Source: Deltaproteobacteria bacterium
Lineage (GTDB): Bacteria > Desulfobacterota > JAFDED01
Reading direction: 5' to 3'
NCBI GenBank assembly: GCA_019310535.1
Contig: JAFDED010000015.1
Span: 1-54,975, forward strand
DNA: 54,975 bases
Shown: piece after piece, positions 18,613 to 28,910 of the stretch
How positions within the stretch are numbered: position 1 is the first letter of the stretch
How the letters are laid out: every line of letters starts with the position of its first letter
Translations under genes and position numbers: made by a program
Notes under the pieces: model-generated
What the model was told of the DNA's origin: nothing
The model's database searches: none
Seen by the model: the letters and a program-made list of their open reading frames with translations, nothing else

Positions 18613-19974
18613 ATGACTTTTGCCCTGAAGGAATTACACACCATAGAAATCGTAGGAGGCGGGTTGGCGGGCTGTGAAGCAGCATGGCAGGCGGCACAGA
18701 GAGGTGTTCGCGTCGTGCTTTTCGAGATGAAGCCAACACGTTTTTCTCCTGCCCATCGTATTCATGACCTTGCAGAGTTGGTTTGCAGCAACTCCTTTCG
18801 CTCCGCGAGCCCGGAGAACGCCGTTGGGGTTCTTAAAGAAGAAATGCGGCGATTGGGCTCGCTGATTATGCAGGCCTCTTATGCCACCAGGGTTCCTGCG
18901 GGAGGGTCTCTGGCCGTTGATCGTGCGGAATTTGCGCGATTTGTTACCCATGCATTGGAAGAGCATCCCCTTGTGGAGATCAGGCGCCAGGCGGTGTCCC
19001 AAGTTGAGGGGAACACGCTGCGCATCATTGCCACGGGTCCCCTCACGTCCGATGAAATTGCCAGTGATCTGGCCCGCCTGACAAAGGAAAACTCTCTGTA
19101 TTTTTACGATGCCATTTCGCCCATCGTGGAGACGGAGTCCCTGAATAACGCGTTGATTTTCAGGGCCTCGCGCTATAATAAGGGTGGCACCGAGGGGGAT
19201 TACCTTAACTGCCCCATGACTGAGGAGGAGTACCGCCGATTTTGGGAGCAACTCATCCATGCCGAAAAAGTTGAGGCCCGGGAATTTGAGGACATTCCGT
19301 ATTTTGAAGGATGCCTGCCCATTGAGGTCATGGCCCGGCGAGGATATGATACCCTGCTGTTCGGGCCCATGAAACCGGTGGGCTTACGGGATCCAGGGAC
19401 AGGAAAACGCCCGTTCGCAGTAGTGCAACTGCGACAGGAAGATGCCGGGGGAAACCTTTATAATATGGTGGGATTTCAGACAAAATTGACCTACCGGGAA
19501 CAGGAGAGAATTTTTCGTATGATTCCTGGACTAAAGTGCGCAACCTTTGCACGACTTGGGAGTATACATCGAAACACCTTTATCAACGGGCCAAGATGCC
19601 TGGAGAAGGGCCTCCGGCTTCGGGGGGTGCCTGGTGTCCGCTTGGCGGGTCAGATTACCGGGGTCGAGGGCTATGTGGAATCCGCCGCCGTCGGGCTCAT
19701 AGCCGGGATCCATGCTGCAAGAGAGATTCGTGGGTTACCCATTCTTCCCCCACCTCCCGAGACCGCCCACGGGGCTCTCATACGATACATTACCACTGGA
19801 AATGGAGAGCATTTCCAGCCCATGAATGTCACGTTTGGACTCTTTAAGCCCGTCGAACATTTTCGGGGCGGCAAAAAAGAGAGACGCCGGCTTCTGGCGT
19901 ACAGGGCGCTGGAGATGATAGAGGAATGGAAAAAGCATCTTGCCGATGGAACCAGCCCATGCACTGACGAATGA
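18613..19974 (+). CDS. trmFO: Methylenetetrahydrofolate-tRNA-(uracil-5-)-methyltransferase TrmFO
   Basis: About 453 residues. FAD- and folate-dependent methylation of uridine 54 in the T-loop of tRNA. The N-terminal FAD motif is [12 protein letters not shown], followed by the family signatures [11 protein letters not shown] and KPVGLRDP, and later [13 protein letters not shown]. The frame is open upstream to 18370 within topA, but ATG 18613 gives the normal N-terminus and follows the topA stop by 22 bp. The topA-trmFO pair is common. Confidence 0.96.
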   Translation: MTFALKELHTIEIVGGGLAGCEAAWQAAQRGVRVVLFEMKPTRFSPAHRIHDLAELVCSNSFRSASPENAVGVLKEEMRRLGSLIMQASYATRVPAGGSLAVDRAEFARFVTHALEEHPLVEIRRQAVSQVEGNTLRIIATGPLTSDEIASDLARLTKENSLYFYDAISPIVETESLNNALIFRASRYNKGGTEGDYLNCPMTEEEYRRFWEQLIHAEKVEAREFEDIPYFEGCLPIEVMARRGYDTLLFGPMKPVGLRDPGTGKRPFAVVQLRQEDAGGNLYNMVGFQTKLTYREQERIFRMIPGLKCATFARLGSIHRNTFINGPRCLEKGLRLRGVPGVRLAGQITGVEGYVESAAVGLIAGIHAAREIRGLPILPPPPETAHGALIRYITTGNGEHFQPMNVTFGLFKPVEHFRGGKKERRRLLAYRALEMIEEWKKHLADGTSPCTDE

Positions 19975-20051
19975 TCTCTTTGGCAGATGATGGTACTACT
20001 GACACGTGGTCCGCACATCAAACATAGAAGAACAAGATATCGGATACGTCC

Positions 20052-20243
20052 ATGAAATGCTTCCTCTCGGTGCTGGGAATGGTTTTGGTAGTGGAGGGAC
20101 TCCCTTATTTTGCGTTCCCTGAGAGAGTAAAGGATTTTTTATCTCATATCGTTACCGTTCCGGACAGGAGACTGCGTGTGTTCGGATTGATTATCATAGG
20201 TATAGGATTATTGATTTTGTATGTAGCTCGCGAGATGGGGTGA
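20052..20243 (+). CDS. DUF2065 family small membrane protein
   Basis: 63 residues with two hydrophobic segments (about 4-24 and 42-58) and the family pattern VEGLPYFAFPERVK. Function unknown; inner-membrane location predicted. It lies between trmFO (77 bp before) and queA (123 bp after), in the same direction. No strong ribosome site is visible before ATG 20052. Confidence 0.8.
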   Translation: MKCFLSVLGMVLVVEGLPYFAFPERVKDFLSHIVTVPDRRLRVFGLIIIGIGLLILYVAREMG

Positions 20244-20366
20244 AAGAAAGGAATTGAAAACAGCATGTGCGGGTTTGCCGAAAAAATCCTCGACGATCGT
20301 TCGAAAAAGTGCAGTTTCAGCCCTCGGCCAAGCAGCCCGCAATAGAAAGTACCCATGTGTGTGGTC

Positions 20367-21434
20367 ATGAGACTCGGTGACTTCGATTATCCTCTTCCTA
20401 AGACATGCATTGCCCAGCATCCGCTGGCTCAACGTGATTGTTCGCGGCTTATGATGCTCCGCCGAGTTGATGGAAGTCGTCGGCATCTTCGCTTTTTTGA
20501 AATAGCCGAACATGTTCAACCTGGTGATCTTCTGGTACTTAATGACACTTCCGTTTTTCCCGGTCGATTGAACGGTAGAAAGGGTACGGGGGGGAGAGCG
20601 GAATTGCTTCTCACGGAACCTGAAAGCACGGAAGGGCGTGCCTGTCCGCAGACAAGCCTCACGTGGCAGTGTATCATTCGCCCTTCTGCCCGCATGCGCG
20701 TCGGTCAGCGCATACACTTCGGCGAAGGGTTCCAGTGCAAGATACTGAGCCGGAAACCGGATGACATGTGGGTCGTTCAATTTGAGCCGATGGAACGGCC
20801 CTTTTGGCAAGCCCTTTTGAAAGCGGGGAAAACTCCGCTGCCGCCTTATATCCGACGCAATGGCAATGTCAGCCTGGAGCGAGAAGACAGGGAGCGATAT
20901 CAAACCGTATACGCCAAAAACATTGGTGCAGCGGCCGCCCCTACGGCCGGCTTGCACTTCACCCAGAGGCTGCTGCAGAATATCATGGAGCGAGGGGTTG
21001 AGATTTGTTACCTTACCCTCCACGTTGGCGTTGGGACGTTTGTCCCTGTAAGGAATGAAAACATTACGAGACATCGCATGCATTCCGAGTTTTATTCGAT
21101 CCCGGCAGAGACAGCGGCTTCTATTAATAAAGCGTGCTCTGAGCACCGGCGGATAATTGCAGTGGGGACAACCGTGACTCGTGCGCTGGAGCATGCTGCC
21201 CTCTCAGGCCGGAGGATTTCTGCCGGTTCCGGGAGAACGGACCTCTTCATTCGGCCGGGGCACACCTTTCGGATCGTAGATGCCCTGATAACCAATTTCC
21301 ACCTGCCGCGCTCTACGCTGCTGATGCTGGTCAGCGCCTTCGCCGGCCGCAAAGTTATTTTGGAAGCTTACCGGGAGGCCGTGCAGTTGGGATACCGATT
21401 TTACAGTTACGGTGATGCTATGTTTATCGAGTAA
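20367..21434 (+). CDS. queA: S-adenosylmethionine:tRNA ribosyltransferase-isomerase
   Basis: Transfers and isomerises the ribosyl group of SAM onto preQ1-modified tRNA to give epoxyqueuosine. About 355 residues. It begins MRLGDFDYPLP, the family N-terminus, and has LVLNDTSVFPGRL, AAPTAGLHF, LHVGVGTF and ITNFHLPRSTL. ATG 20367 is preferred over in-frame ATG 20355 because it gives the standard start. Followed by tgt, the enzyme that places preQ1 in tRNA, so the two steps are encoded together. Confidence 0.96.
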   Translation: MRLGDFDYPLPKTCIAQHPLAQRDCSRLMMLRRVDGSRRHLRFFEIAEHVQPGDLLVLNDTSVFPGRLNGRKGTGGRAELLLTEPESTEGRACPQTSLTWQCIIRPSARMRVGQRIHFGEGFQCKILSRKPDDMWVVQFEPMERPFWQALLKAGKTPLPPYIRRNGNVSLEREDRERYQTVYAKNIGAAAAPTAGLHFTQRLLQNIMERGVEICYLTLHVGVGTFVPVRNENITRHRMHSEFYSIPAETAASINKACSEHRRIIAVGTTVTRALEHAALSGRRISAGSGRTDLFIRPGHTFRIVDALITNFHLPRSTLLMLVSAFAGRKVILEAYREAVQLGYRFYSYGDAMFIE

Positions 21435-21570
21435 GGGTGAGGAATGATTTATTAATTTATTATATTTTGGTCATATATTCACTAAATTGTCCGGGCCACC
21501 CCTCATGGAACCTGAATGCCATTAAGGTTTGGCCGGTATTGAATCACAGCTTCCGGTCCAATGGTTAAGC

Positions 21571-21649
21571 AATAAGAATTTAATAAAAGCAATTAAAGTT
21601 TTATTTGCTGACCTAAGCCTAAGACAGGATAATTCTATTTGTTAATGAA
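21571..21649 (+). repeat. Intergenic repeat, copy A (upstream of tgt)
   Basis: About 80 bp shared with 33014-33094, which lies upstream of miaB. Shared blocks are AATAAGAATTTAATAAAA, AGTTTTATTTGCTGACCT, AGGATAATTC and TTAATGAA. Copies differ by small insertions (ATCA in copy B, about 7 bp after GACCT in copy A). In copy A the last block contains the tgt start codon. Confidence 0.85.
21605..21633 (+). promoter_or_regulatory. Possible tgt promoter inside repeat copy A
   Basis: TTGCTG at 21605-21610, 17-bp spacer, GATAAT at 21628-21633, with the tgt ATG at 21645. The -10 is good and the -35 poor; the leader would be only a few bases long. In repeat copy B the spacer is shorter (about 9-10 bp), so it cannot work there in the same way. 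Confidence 0.35.
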
Positions 21650-22787
21650 TAACTTTACATTAATTCGTAGAGACAATCTGACGCGTGCCCGATTGGGACT
21701 TCTGGATACGCCTCACGGCTCGGTCGAAACTCCTTTTTTTATGCCCGTGGGAACACTGGCAACCGTGAAGGCTCTCACCCCGGAGGAGATACTGGAAGCA
21801 GGCGGCCGAGTGATCCTGGCCAACGCATACCATCTCCATCTGAGGCCCGGAGTGGAGCTGATCCGGAAAATGGGCGGCTTGCACCGCTTTATGCATTGGG
21901 ATAGGACGATCTTGACTGACAGCGGAGGGTTCCAGCTATACAGCCTGGCTGATTTCCGGAAAATATCGGAAGAAGGAGTGCACTTCAGGTCGCACCTGGA
22001 TGGTTCCATGCACTTCATTACGCCTGAGATGGCGGTGGAGATCCAGGAGGATCTCGGGGCCGACATCATGATGTGCCTGGATGAATGTCTGGGGTATCCG
22101 GCCACTCGGAAGGAGGCCGAGGAGTCCATGCGGCTCACCCTCCGATGGGCCAGGCGATGCCGCCGCGCCAAGAAAACCCTTGACCGGGCCTTATTCGGTA
22201 TTGTACAAGGAGGCATGCATGCTGACCTGAGAAGTCAAAGCGCGGAGGAGACCCGGGAGATCGGGTTCGATGGGTATGCTGTGGGGGGCGTGTGCGTGGG
22301 AGAACCCAAAAGCAGTATGATGGAGATACTGGATCAGACTCTCCAAGAGCTTCCGGTTGATCGCCCCCGTTACGTGATGGGCGTGGGGGCGCCGGAGGAC
22401 CTGGTGGAATGCGTCGCTCTGGGTGCGGACATGTTTGACTGTGTCTTACCAACGCGCGGCGCGCGCAATGGCCTGCTTTTGACCCGGAAGGGAAGGCTCT
22501 CCATTAAAAATGCCCGGTATGCATCCGACGAATCACCAGTGGATGAAAGTTGTCAATGCTATACGTGCAAACATTATAGTAGAGCCTACTTACGGCACCT
22601 GTACCAGTCAAAGGAAATTCTTGCCATGCGACTCAATACCGTTCATAATTTATTTTATATACTCGAGTTGATGCAAGGGATTCGGGAATCCATCCGGGAG
22701 GGAAGATACGCGGAATTTCGCCGGGAATTTTACATGCACCGCCGGCAAGAGTCGGAAGAGTCCACCATGCAGGCAATCTCTTCATAA
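21645..22787 (+). CDS. tgt: tRNA-guanine transglycosylase
   Basis: About 380 residues. Exchanges guanine-34 of Asp, Asn, His and Tyr tRNAs for preQ1. Catalytic features include LTDSGGFQ (first Asp), GIVQGG, and [13 protein letters not shown] (second Asp). The zinc site reads as CQCYTCKHY with a downstream HN (NTVHNL). ATG 21645 is chosen over TTG 21639. The start codon falls inside the repeat shared with the miaB region. Followed by yajC-secD-secF, a widespread order. Confidence 0.97.
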   Translation: MNNFTLIRRDNLTRARLGLLDTPHGSVETPFFMPVGTLATVKALTPEEILEAGGRVILANAYHLHLRPGVELIRKMGGLHRFMHWDRTILTDSGGFQLYSLADFRKISEEGVHFRSHLDGSMHFITPEMAVEIQEDLGADIMMCLDECLGYPATRKEAEESMRLTLRWARRCRRAKKTLDRALFGIVQGGMHADLRSQSAEETREIGFDGYAVGGVCVGEPKSSMMEILDQTLQELPVDRPRYVMGVGAPEDLVECVALGADMFDCVLPTRGARNGLLLTRKGRLSIKNARYASDESPVDESCQCYTCKHYSRAYLRHLYQSKEILAMRLNTVHNLFYILELMQGIRESIREGRYAEFRREFYMHRRQESEESTMQAISS

Positions 22788-22999
22788 CCGCTTGTTTCAA
22801 ATGTGAGACGCGTATTCGACACATGCAGACGTCCGTTTTTTGATCAAAACGTGGAGGCGGTTTCGGCTGAGTTACTCAGCATGTCATTGCGAGTAATACA
22901 CGGGAACATCCATGACCTCTCGGTCCCAACAAAACATGAAAAGAGGAAGAATCTTTTTTCCATAGAAAGTTAAACCTTTGAAAAAGAAGGAGGTAATCT
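22788..22999. other. Intergenic region between tgt and yajC
   Basis: 212 bp without a gene. GCTGAG-TTA-CTCAGC at 22866-22880 is a perfect 6-bp inverted repeat. The sequence next to it (GTCATTGCGAG at 22884-22894) resembles the start of the dispersed repeats common in deltaproteobacterial genomes, here as a short remnant. Confidence 0.45.
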
Positions 23000-23356
23000 T
23001 TGTTGTTTACAGACATCGCATACGCAATGGCGCCTTCAGGGGGAGGCGGGGGTGGCATGGCTTCACTGTTTCCATTGGTGGCCATCTTTGCTATTTTTTA
23101 CTTCTTACTCATCCGTCCCCAGCAGAAAAAGGCAAAGACGCACAGGATGATGTTAGAGCGGCTTAAAAAGGGTGACCAGGTGTTGACCGCGGGAGGGCTT
23201 TACGGCAAGATCACCACGCTGGCAGACAACGTCATCACCCTGGAGATCGCGGATAAGGTCAGGGTAAAGGTATCCCGTAACCAGATCGCCGGGATTGTCC
23301 CTCCTTCGCCATTATCTCCCACGAGCAGTTCTGCAAAAGAAGACAAAGAAGAGTGA
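23000..23356 (+). CDS. yajC: Preprotein translocase subunit YajC
   Basis: 118 residues, single-pass membrane partner of SecDF. A Gly-rich N-terminal segment is followed by a transmembrane helix (about residues 20-38) and the family motif RPQQKKAK. The soluble domain contains GDQVLTAGGLYGKI. It starts with TTG at 23000 behind AAGGAGG at 22987-22993. A short Ser/Lys/Glu-rich tail ends the protein. secD follows after about 120 bp. Confidence 0.95.
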   Translation: MLFTDIAYAMAPSGGGGGGMASLFPLVAIFAIFYFLLIRPQQKKAKTHRMMLERLKKGDQVLTAGGLYGKITTLADNVITLEIADKVRVKVSRNQIAGIVPPSPLSPTSSSAKEDKEE

Positions 23357-23479
23357 TCGATTGTCTTTTGCAAGAGCACGAAGCACGTGATAAGTTGCCG
23401 CCGAAGAGGGAATTACTTTTACGGTGCTCAATCTTTATCGTTACTGGATTCCAACTAGCATCGTTGGGGAGTAGATTTG

Positions 23480-25075
23480 ATGAGCGATAATCTCAAGCTG
23501 AAAATTCTTCTTATTCTGATTGTCATGGTGATGGCCCTTTTTTATGCCTTGCCTACATTCACCGATAGCCTTCCGAATATATGGAAAAATCATGTTGACA
23601 AAATACGTATGGGTCTGGACTTGCAGGGAGGGATGCACCTGATACTGGAGGTGGAAGCTGAAGAGGCGGTGAATAGCAGCTTGGAACGGATATCCCAGGA
23701 GTTGAAAGAAGCACTGAGGGATCGAAAAGTGCGTTACCGGCGGGTGGAAAGCCAGGGCAATCGTCAAATCCTTGTGGAACTGACCGGTGATGACGCAAAG
23801 GAGAAGCTGGACAGCATCCTGGACCGCCGATTTCCTTACTTCCGGGAGAATGTAATGAGCAGGAGCGATGGCAGCATTTCGCTGATGCTTACCATGGCCG
23901 ATAAAGAGGCCGAGAGGAGACGGAGATTAGCCGTAGACCAAGGACTGGAGACCATACGCAACCGCATTGACCAGTTCGGCGTAAGCGAGCCCGAGATCGT
24001 TCCTCAGGGAGAGAATCGTATACTTATCCAATTGCCCGGCATAAAGGATGCCAGCCGTGCCATTAACTTGATCGGGCGAACGGCCTTGCTTGAATTCAAG
24101 CTGGTGGATGAGGAAATGACACCTGAGCAGGCCATGAAGTCAGGCATTCCGCCCGGTGATGAAATACTATACCAAAAATACACGGATCCAAATACCGGTC
24201 GTACCATTCGCAGGCCATATTTGCTGAAAAAGAGGACGCAAATGACCGGGGAGGTGCTTGTGGATGCGAAGGTTCGGATCGACAGCCAGTTCAACCAACC
24301 CTATGTGGCATTGAAATTTGACTCCAGAGGGGCGAGGATGTTCGACCGTATTACCGCCGCCAACGTGAAGAAACGGCTGGCCATTGTTTTGGATGGTAAT
24401 GTTTATTCCGCTCCTGTGATACAGGAAAGGATATCGGGAGGAGAGGCACAGATTACAGGTCAATTTACCATGGAGGAGGCTCGTGATCTGGCCATTGTGC
24501 TGAGAGCAGGATCGCTGCCGGCCCCCGTGAAAATCCTGGAAAATCGGACTGTGGGGCCTTCCCTGGGGCATGACTCTATCCGCCAGGGAATCATTTCCAT
24601 GATCGTAGGCAGCATCGTGGTCGTGAGCTTCATGATCTTTTATTATCGATTGGGCGGGGTTGTCGCCAACATCGCGCTCATCATGAATGTTATTTTGATC
24701 GTGGCCGTCATGGCAGGCTTCAAAGCTGTACTGACCCTTCCCGGCATCGCGGGGATCATATTGACCATCGGTATGGCCGTAGACGCCAACGTATTGATCT
24801 ATGAACGTGTACGGGAGGAGATCCGCGTGGGAAAAACACCGCGTGCTGCCATTGAGGGCGGCTATTCAAAGGCCCTCTCCACCATTCTCGACGCCAACAT
24901 CACCACCCTGATCGCCGCGGTGGTGCTGTTTCAGTTTGGGACGGGTCCCATCAAGGGGTTTGCCGTGACATTGAGTGTGGGCATACTTTCCAGCCTTTTC
25001 ACCGCCCTGGTGGTCACACGGACGATCTTTGACTATTCCCTCCTGCGGGTGCGGGTCCGCAGGTTAAATATCTAA
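23480..25075 (+). CDS. secD: Protein translocase subunit SecD
   Basis: About 531 residues, the RND-type partner that uses proton motive force to help pull proteins through SecYEG. A first transmembrane helix near residues 8-26 is followed by the signature GLDLQGGMHL, a periplasmic domain of about 300 residues with P1-type repeats, and five C-terminal helices with GMAVDANVLIYERVREE. ATG 23480 is preferred to TTG 23477; GGGGAG lies just upstream. secF follows at 25 bp. Confidence 0.97.
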   Translation: MSDNLKLKILLILIVMVMALFYALPTFTDSLPNIWKNHVDKIRMGLDLQGGMHLILEVEAEEAVNSSLERISQELKEALRDRKVRYRRVESQGNRQILVELTGDDAKEKLDSILDRRFPYFRENVMSRSDGSISLMLTMADKEAERRRRLAVDQGLETIRNRIDQFGVSEPEIVPQGENRILIQLPGIKDASRAINLIGRTALLEFKLVDEEMTPEQAMKSGIPPGDEILYQKYTDPNTGRTIRRPYLLKKRTQMTGEVLVDAKVRIDSQFNQPYVALKFDSRGARMFDRITAANVKKRLAIVLDGNVYSAPVIQERISGGEAQITGQFTMEEARDLAIVLRAGSLPAPVKILENRTVGPSLGHDSIRQGIISMIVGSIVVVSFMIFYYRLGGVVANIALIMNVILIVAVMAGFKAVLTLPGIAGIILTIGMAVDANVLIYERVREEIRVGKTPRAAIEGGYSKALSTILDANITTLIAAVVLFQFGTGPIKGFAVTLSVGILSSLFTALVVTRTIFDYSLLRVRVRRLNI

Positions 25076-25099
25076 GTTGCTCGACAAGCGGAGACAAAA

Positions 25100-26011
25100 A
25101 TGATACAAATTATCAAGCCTGACATCAATATCGATTTTATGGCCATCAAGAAACATGCATTGCTGTTTTCCTGTGCGTTAATCCTCATCACAATCATCTC
25201 TTTGATCCTTCACGGCGGCCCCAATTATGGGATCGATTTTACAGGCGGAACCATCATTCAGGTGAAGTTCAAGGAACCCACAAATGCCGCTCATATAAGG
25301 AGCCGGGTTAACATTATCGACGACACGGTGTTGATACAGCGCTTTGGATCGGCGGAGAACAACGAATTCCTGCTGCGAATGGCGCAGTCCTCTCCAGACC
25401 TGGAAGGGTTGTCGGAAAAGATCCGTAAAGCTCTGGAGCAAGAATTCGGACAGGGTAACATCGAGATCCGCAGGGTTGAAATGGTGGGCCCCAAGGTTGG
25501 GAAAGATCTTCAGCGCAAGGGAATATGGGCCATCATATACGCACTGGGAGGGATTCTTTTTTACATCGCCTGGCGCTTTGAGTTCAAATATGCAATAGGA
25601 GCCATCCTGGCCCTCGTCCACGACGTGCTCATCACGGTTGGCGCATTTTCGCTTACTAACCGTGAAATTTCCCTGGCGATCATCGCCGCCATTTTAACCA
25701 TAATTGGTTACTCCCTTAATGATACAATCGTTGTGTATGACAGGATCAGGGAAACCTTGCGTAAACGGCGAAGGGAAATGTATCAGCAGGTAATCAATCG
25801 GGGCATCAACGAAACGTTGAGCCGAACCATCCTCACTGCAATGACAACATTGTTCGTTGTTATTGCCTTGTTTGTCCTGGGTGGAGGAATAATCAATGAC
25901 TTCGCTTTCGCTCTGATGGTGGGAATTATCGTCGGCACTTACTCTTCCATTTTTATTGCCAGTCCAATACTGGTCTACTGGGAAAAATTGTTGCCTTCCC
26001 GGAAGCGATAA
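25100..26011 (+). CDS. secF: Protein translocase subunit SecF
   Basis: 303 residues, partner of SecD. Six helices are expected. The N-terminal GIDFTGGT motif, the short periplasmic domain and the conserved IIGYSLNDTIVVYDRIRE and LSRTILTAMTT segments are present. The shorter length relative to SecD and the spacing are typical. The next gene, a lipoprotein, begins 11 bp after the stop, so it is probably in the same transcript. Confidence 0.97.
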   Translation: MIQIIKPDINIDFMAIKKHALLFSCALILITIISLILHGGPNYGIDFTGGTIIQVKFKEPTNAAHIRSRVNIIDDTVLIQRFGSAENNEFLLRMAQSSPDLEGLSEKIRKALEQEFGQGNIEIRRVEMVGPKVGKDLQRKGIWAIIYALGGILFYIAWRFEFKYAIGAILALVHDVLITVGAFSLTNREISLAIIAAILTIIGYSLNDTIVVYDRIRETLRKRRREMYQQVINRGINETLSRTILTAMTTLFVVIALFVLGGGIINDFAFALMVGIIVGTYSSIFIASPILVYWEKLLPSRKR

Positions 26012-26022
26012 GTATCTGACTC

Positions 26023-26373
26023 ATGAGAAAAAGAAATTCAAGAATCGGCGTCATTGGCTTTACGGCCGTGTTGTGTTTATGGGTAGCGTGCGCTCCTTTG
26101 GGCAAACCATCTTACGTGAGTAAGTGGGAAAAAACGCCTGATAAAAACCGCTGGGAAGTGATCGAGATCGATCCCAAGAACCTTTCTCCGGATGAGAAAG
26201 CCCTGTTCGATGAGCAGGGAATGCCAAAGTTCGTCATACATTTCTGGAGTGCACCGAAAAAAAAGGCCGTTTACCAATGGGTGTATGAAAATCCATTGAG
26301 ATTTTATCGCTTTGTCGAGAGGAAACGGGCGGATGACATGAGTGTGAGAGGATATGATCCCTGGTGGAGGTAA
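26023..26373 (+). CDS. Small hypothetical lipoprotein after secF
   Basis: 116 residues. The signal peptide ends in the lipobox LWVAC near residue 23, followed by a soluble part of about 90 residues that is rich in Lys, Trp and Tyr (YQWVYENPLRFYRFV). No family recognised. The 11-bp gap to secF suggests co-expression; a link to envelope export is possible but unproven. Confidence 0.75.
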   Translation: MRKRNSRIGVIGFTAVLCLWVACAPLGKPSYVSKWEKTPDKNRWEVIEIDPKNLSPDEKALFDEQGMPKFVIHFWSAPKKKAVYQWVYENPLRFYRFVERKRADDMSVRGYDPWWR

Positions 26374-26412
26374 TCTTTTGATTCGATACAGACAGCCAAA
26401 AAAACAAATTCC

Positions 26413-26441
26413 TTGACATTTTTACTGTTTTGTTCTTATAT
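26413..26441 (+). promoter_or_regulatory. Promoter of the rplM-rpsI operon
   Basis: TTGACA at 26413-26418, 17-bp spacer, TTATAT at 26436-26441 (TATATA overlaps one base on). A near-ideal sigma70 site. The leader to rplM would be about 210 nt and includes the hairpin at 26508-26526. Confidence 0.65.
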
Positions 26442-26507
26442 ACAGAATAATAAAAAGTATGCTCGCTTTTGTAAAATCATTATTACCTGAAAGATCGATA
26501 TGCTGAA

Positions 26508-26526
26508 GCCGGGCGATGTGCCCGGC
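26508..26526 (+). promoter_or_regulatory. Hairpin in the rplM leader, possible attenuator
   Basis: GCCGGGC (26508-26514), loop GATGT, GCCCGGC (26520-26526), then TCATTTTA. A perfect 7-bp GC stem between the promoter and rplM. It could be a weak terminator, or part of an autoregulatory leader such as those known for L13 operons in other bacteria. The sequence was not matched to any known class. Confidence 0.5.
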
Positions 26527-26655
26527 CTCATTTTAATGGATTCCGTGGATATTTTGCAGGACAAAGATGCAGCCGTTATAAGTAGAAGCCCGCGTGAAAA
26601 AACACTACCTCACAAGTCTCCTCTATGCGGATTATAGTTTACGGGGATGTGATCA

Positions 26656-27084
26656 ATGAAAACGTATCATGCCAAAAAAGAAGAGATCGAAAGAAAATGG
26701 CATCTGGTTGATGCACGGGAAAAGACACTGGGTCGGATGGCCAGTAAAATCGCGTACATCTTGAGGGGAAAGCATAAGCCTTTCTTTACGCCGAGCGTGG
26801 ACACGGGCGACTTCGTCGTTGTGATCAATGCCGATCAAGTTCATTTATCAGGAAAAAAGTGGAAGCAAAAGATCTACTACCACCACACCGGGTATCCGGG
26901 AGGAATTAAATCCATCTCGGCAGAGAAACTTCGAGACAAACGCCCAGAAGATCTCGTGCGAAAAGCGGTCAAGGGGATGCTTCCGAAGAATCCATTGGGT
27001 CGGAAAATGTATAAAAAACTCAAAGTCTATGCCGGAGAGGTACATCCCCATCAAGCGCAGAAACCGGAACCGCTGAACTTCTGA
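26656..27084 (+). CDS. rplM: 50S ribosomal protein L13
   Basis: 142 residues, standard. N-terminal [20 protein letters not shown], central [10 protein letters not shown] and the family signature [14 protein letters not shown] are all present. Binds 23S rRNA early in large-subunit assembly. Followed by rpsI after 60 bp, the universal pairing. Transcribed from the promoter at 26413. Confidence 0.97.
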   Translation: MKTYHAKKEEIERKWHLVDAREKTLGRMASKIAYILRGKHKPFFTPSVDTGDFVVVINADQVHLSGKKWKQKIYYHHTGYPGGIKSISAEKLRDKRPEDLVRKAVKGMLPKNPLGRKMYKKLKVYAGEVHPHQAQKPEPLNF

Positions 27085-27144
27085 GAACCCTGATGGTGAA
27101 ACCCATAGAGTGTATATCTCCTTAAATGGGAAGGGAAGGGAATT

Positions 27145-27537
27145 ATGGTTTTGACACAATATCATGCCGTTGGAAAACGTAGAACCGCCATCGCCAGGAT
27201 TTGGGCGCGGCCCGGAGAAGGGGACATCCAGGTCAACCGAAAGAAGCTGGAAGATTATTTTCCATTAGAACGCGGCCGTCAGCTCATTATGCAGCCTCTC
27301 CAGTTGACAGGCATGCTGGGCAGGCTCGACATCAAAGTCAATGTACACGGTGGAGGCATATTGGGCCAGGCCGATGCCATCCGACACGGCATCAGCCGGG
27401 CATTGCTGGAAGTCAATCCTGAGTTCAGGGACACCCTCAAGCGCGCCGGATTTCTGAAGCGAGATTCACGCATCAAGGAACGAAAAAAATACGGCAAACG
27501 GGGCGCACGGGCCAGCTACCAGTATTCCAAGCGTTAA
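27145..27537 (+). CDS. rpsI: 30S ribosomal protein S9
   Basis: 130 residues. GKRRTAIARIW at the N-terminus, VHGGGILGQADAIRHGI in the middle, and a basic C-terminal tail ending SKR, which reaches the P-site tRNA in the ribosome. Standard length and order after rplM. GGGAAGGGAA precedes ATG 27145. Confidence 0.97.
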   Translation: MVLTQYHAVGKRRTAIARIWARPGEGDIQVNRKKLEDYFPLERGRQLIMQPLQLTGMLGRLDIKVNVHGGGILGQADAIRHGISRALLEVNPEFRDTLKRAGFLKRDSRIKERKKYGKRGARASYQYSKR

Positions 27538-27654
27538 GACTTCTCCCCTTGCCGCAATGCACCTGTTCAACGGGGTTACCCAGATACAGAAAAATTCATC
27601 CAACGCAAGCCAAAAATTTTTACCCATCACGAAGGAATTTAAGCGGGCAACAAC

Positions 27655-28692
27655 ATGATTCGGGCAGCCATCATGGGAGCTACCGGATACGCCGGAGGCG
27701 AATTGATCCGAATCCTTCTCGGTCATCCGGAAGTTGAAATTACCGCTCTCGCCTCGCGGCAATTCGCAGGCCGTTCTATCGACAATGCTTTTCCCTCGTT
27801 TCGTGGCTTGCTGAAAATAACGTGCGAGACGCCCGATCCGAAAGTCATCGCGACGAAAGCCGATGTGGTTTTTACTGCCGTTCCACATGGGACAGCCATG
27901 GAAGCGGTCCCCGTGCTTCTGGAAGAAGGGAAAAAGGTTATCGATATTTCCGCTGATTTCCGTCTGAAAAACCGTGCTGTTTACGAGGAGTGGTATATTC
28001 CCCACACTGCACCGCACTTATTGGAGGAGGCGGTGTATGGTCTTCCCGAACTTTACCGCGAAACCATTGCCTCTGCAAATCTCATCGCCAACCCTGGATG
28101 TTATCCGACAGCAGTGATTCTGGGGGCTGCGCCTTTGGTGCGTCATGGATGGGTTAAAGGCGATGCACTGATTGCAGATGCAAAATCCGGTACGAGCGGG
28201 GCTGGTCGCTCATCCAAGCAGTCTTTTTCGTTTTGTGAGGTTAACGAAGCGCTTCGGGCATACAGCGTTCCCCGGCACCGGCATCTTCCGGAAATGGAGC
28301 AGGTGTTGGCCGATATCGCGGGCGGCAAATTCTCAGTCACATTTGTGCCGCACCTGATCCCTATAGACCGTGGAATTTTGGCGACCCTTTACATCGATTT
28401 GGTAAGGCCGACCAGTTCTGATGAGCTTCTGGAGGTATATCACAGATCGTATCAGAACGAGCCTTTTGTCCGAGTTCTTCCACCGGACTGCCTGTCCGAT
28501 GTAGCAATGGTCCGCGGCTCCAACTTTTGCGACATAAGTCTTTGTGTGGATCAGCCATCGAACCGCGCCATAGTTTTGTCGGCAATTGATAATTTGGTTA
28601 AAGGCGCAGCGGGCAGTGCGGTTCAGAATATGAACATCCAGTTCGGGCTTCCCGAGCGCAGCGGACTCGAATCGGTCCCCTTGTTCCCGTGA
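27655..28692 (+). CDS. argC: N-acetyl-gamma-glutamyl-phosphate reductase
   Basis: NADPH-dependent third step of arginine synthesis. 345 residues. N-terminal [10 protein letters not shown] binds nucleotide, the catalytic cysteine is in NPGCYPTA, and the later KSGTSGAGR segment and the [13 protein letters not shown] histidine region are typical. Starts at ATG 27655, 117 bp after rpsI. The rpsI-argC order is frequent in deltaproteobacteria. The DUF6485 gene follows at 26 bp. Confidence 0.96.
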   Translation: MIRAAIMGATGYAGGELIRILLGHPEVEITALASRQFAGRSIDNAFPSFRGLLKITCETPDPKVIATKADVVFTAVPHGTAMEAVPVLLEEGKKVIDISADFRLKNRAVYEEWYIPHTAPHLLEEAVYGLPELYRETIASANLIANPGCYPTAVILGAAPLVRHGWVKGDALIADAKSGTSGAGRSSKQSFSFCEVNEALRAYSVPRHRHLPEMEQVLADIAGGKFSVTFVPHLIPIDRGILATLYIDLVRPTSSDELLEVYHRSYQNEPFVRVLPPDCLSDVAMVRGSNFCDISLCVDQPSNRAIVLSAIDNLVKGAAGSAVQNMNIQFGLPERSGLESVPLFP

Positions 28693-28718
28693 ATTCATCT
28701 GACCAGGGAGGCGTAATC

Positions 28719-28910
28719 ATGGATTGTAATATTTCAAAAAATAAGGAACAATGCGCCTGTACGTATGAGCCGTGCTCCCGCAAAGGTAGATGCTGTGAGT
28801 GCATTGCCTATCATCGAAAAATGAATGAGCTGCCAGGATGCGTTTTTCCGCCCGAGATTGAAAGGACATACGATCGCTCTATTCGCAAATTCATCGCGTG
28901 TTTCAAATGA
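28719..28910 (+). CDS. DUF6485 family Cys-rich small protein
   Basis: 63 residues with eight cysteines, several closely spaced ([17 protein letters not shown], then LPGCVF and IACF). This pattern suggests metal or cluster binding. The family is known only as DUF6485, with no assigned role. ATG 28719 follows GGGAGGCG at 28705-28712 and is preferred over an in-frame start at 28689 that overlaps argC. Confidence 0.85.
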   Translation: MDCNISKNKEQCACTYEPCSRKGRCCECIAYHRKMNELPGCVFPPEIERTYDRSIRKFIACFK

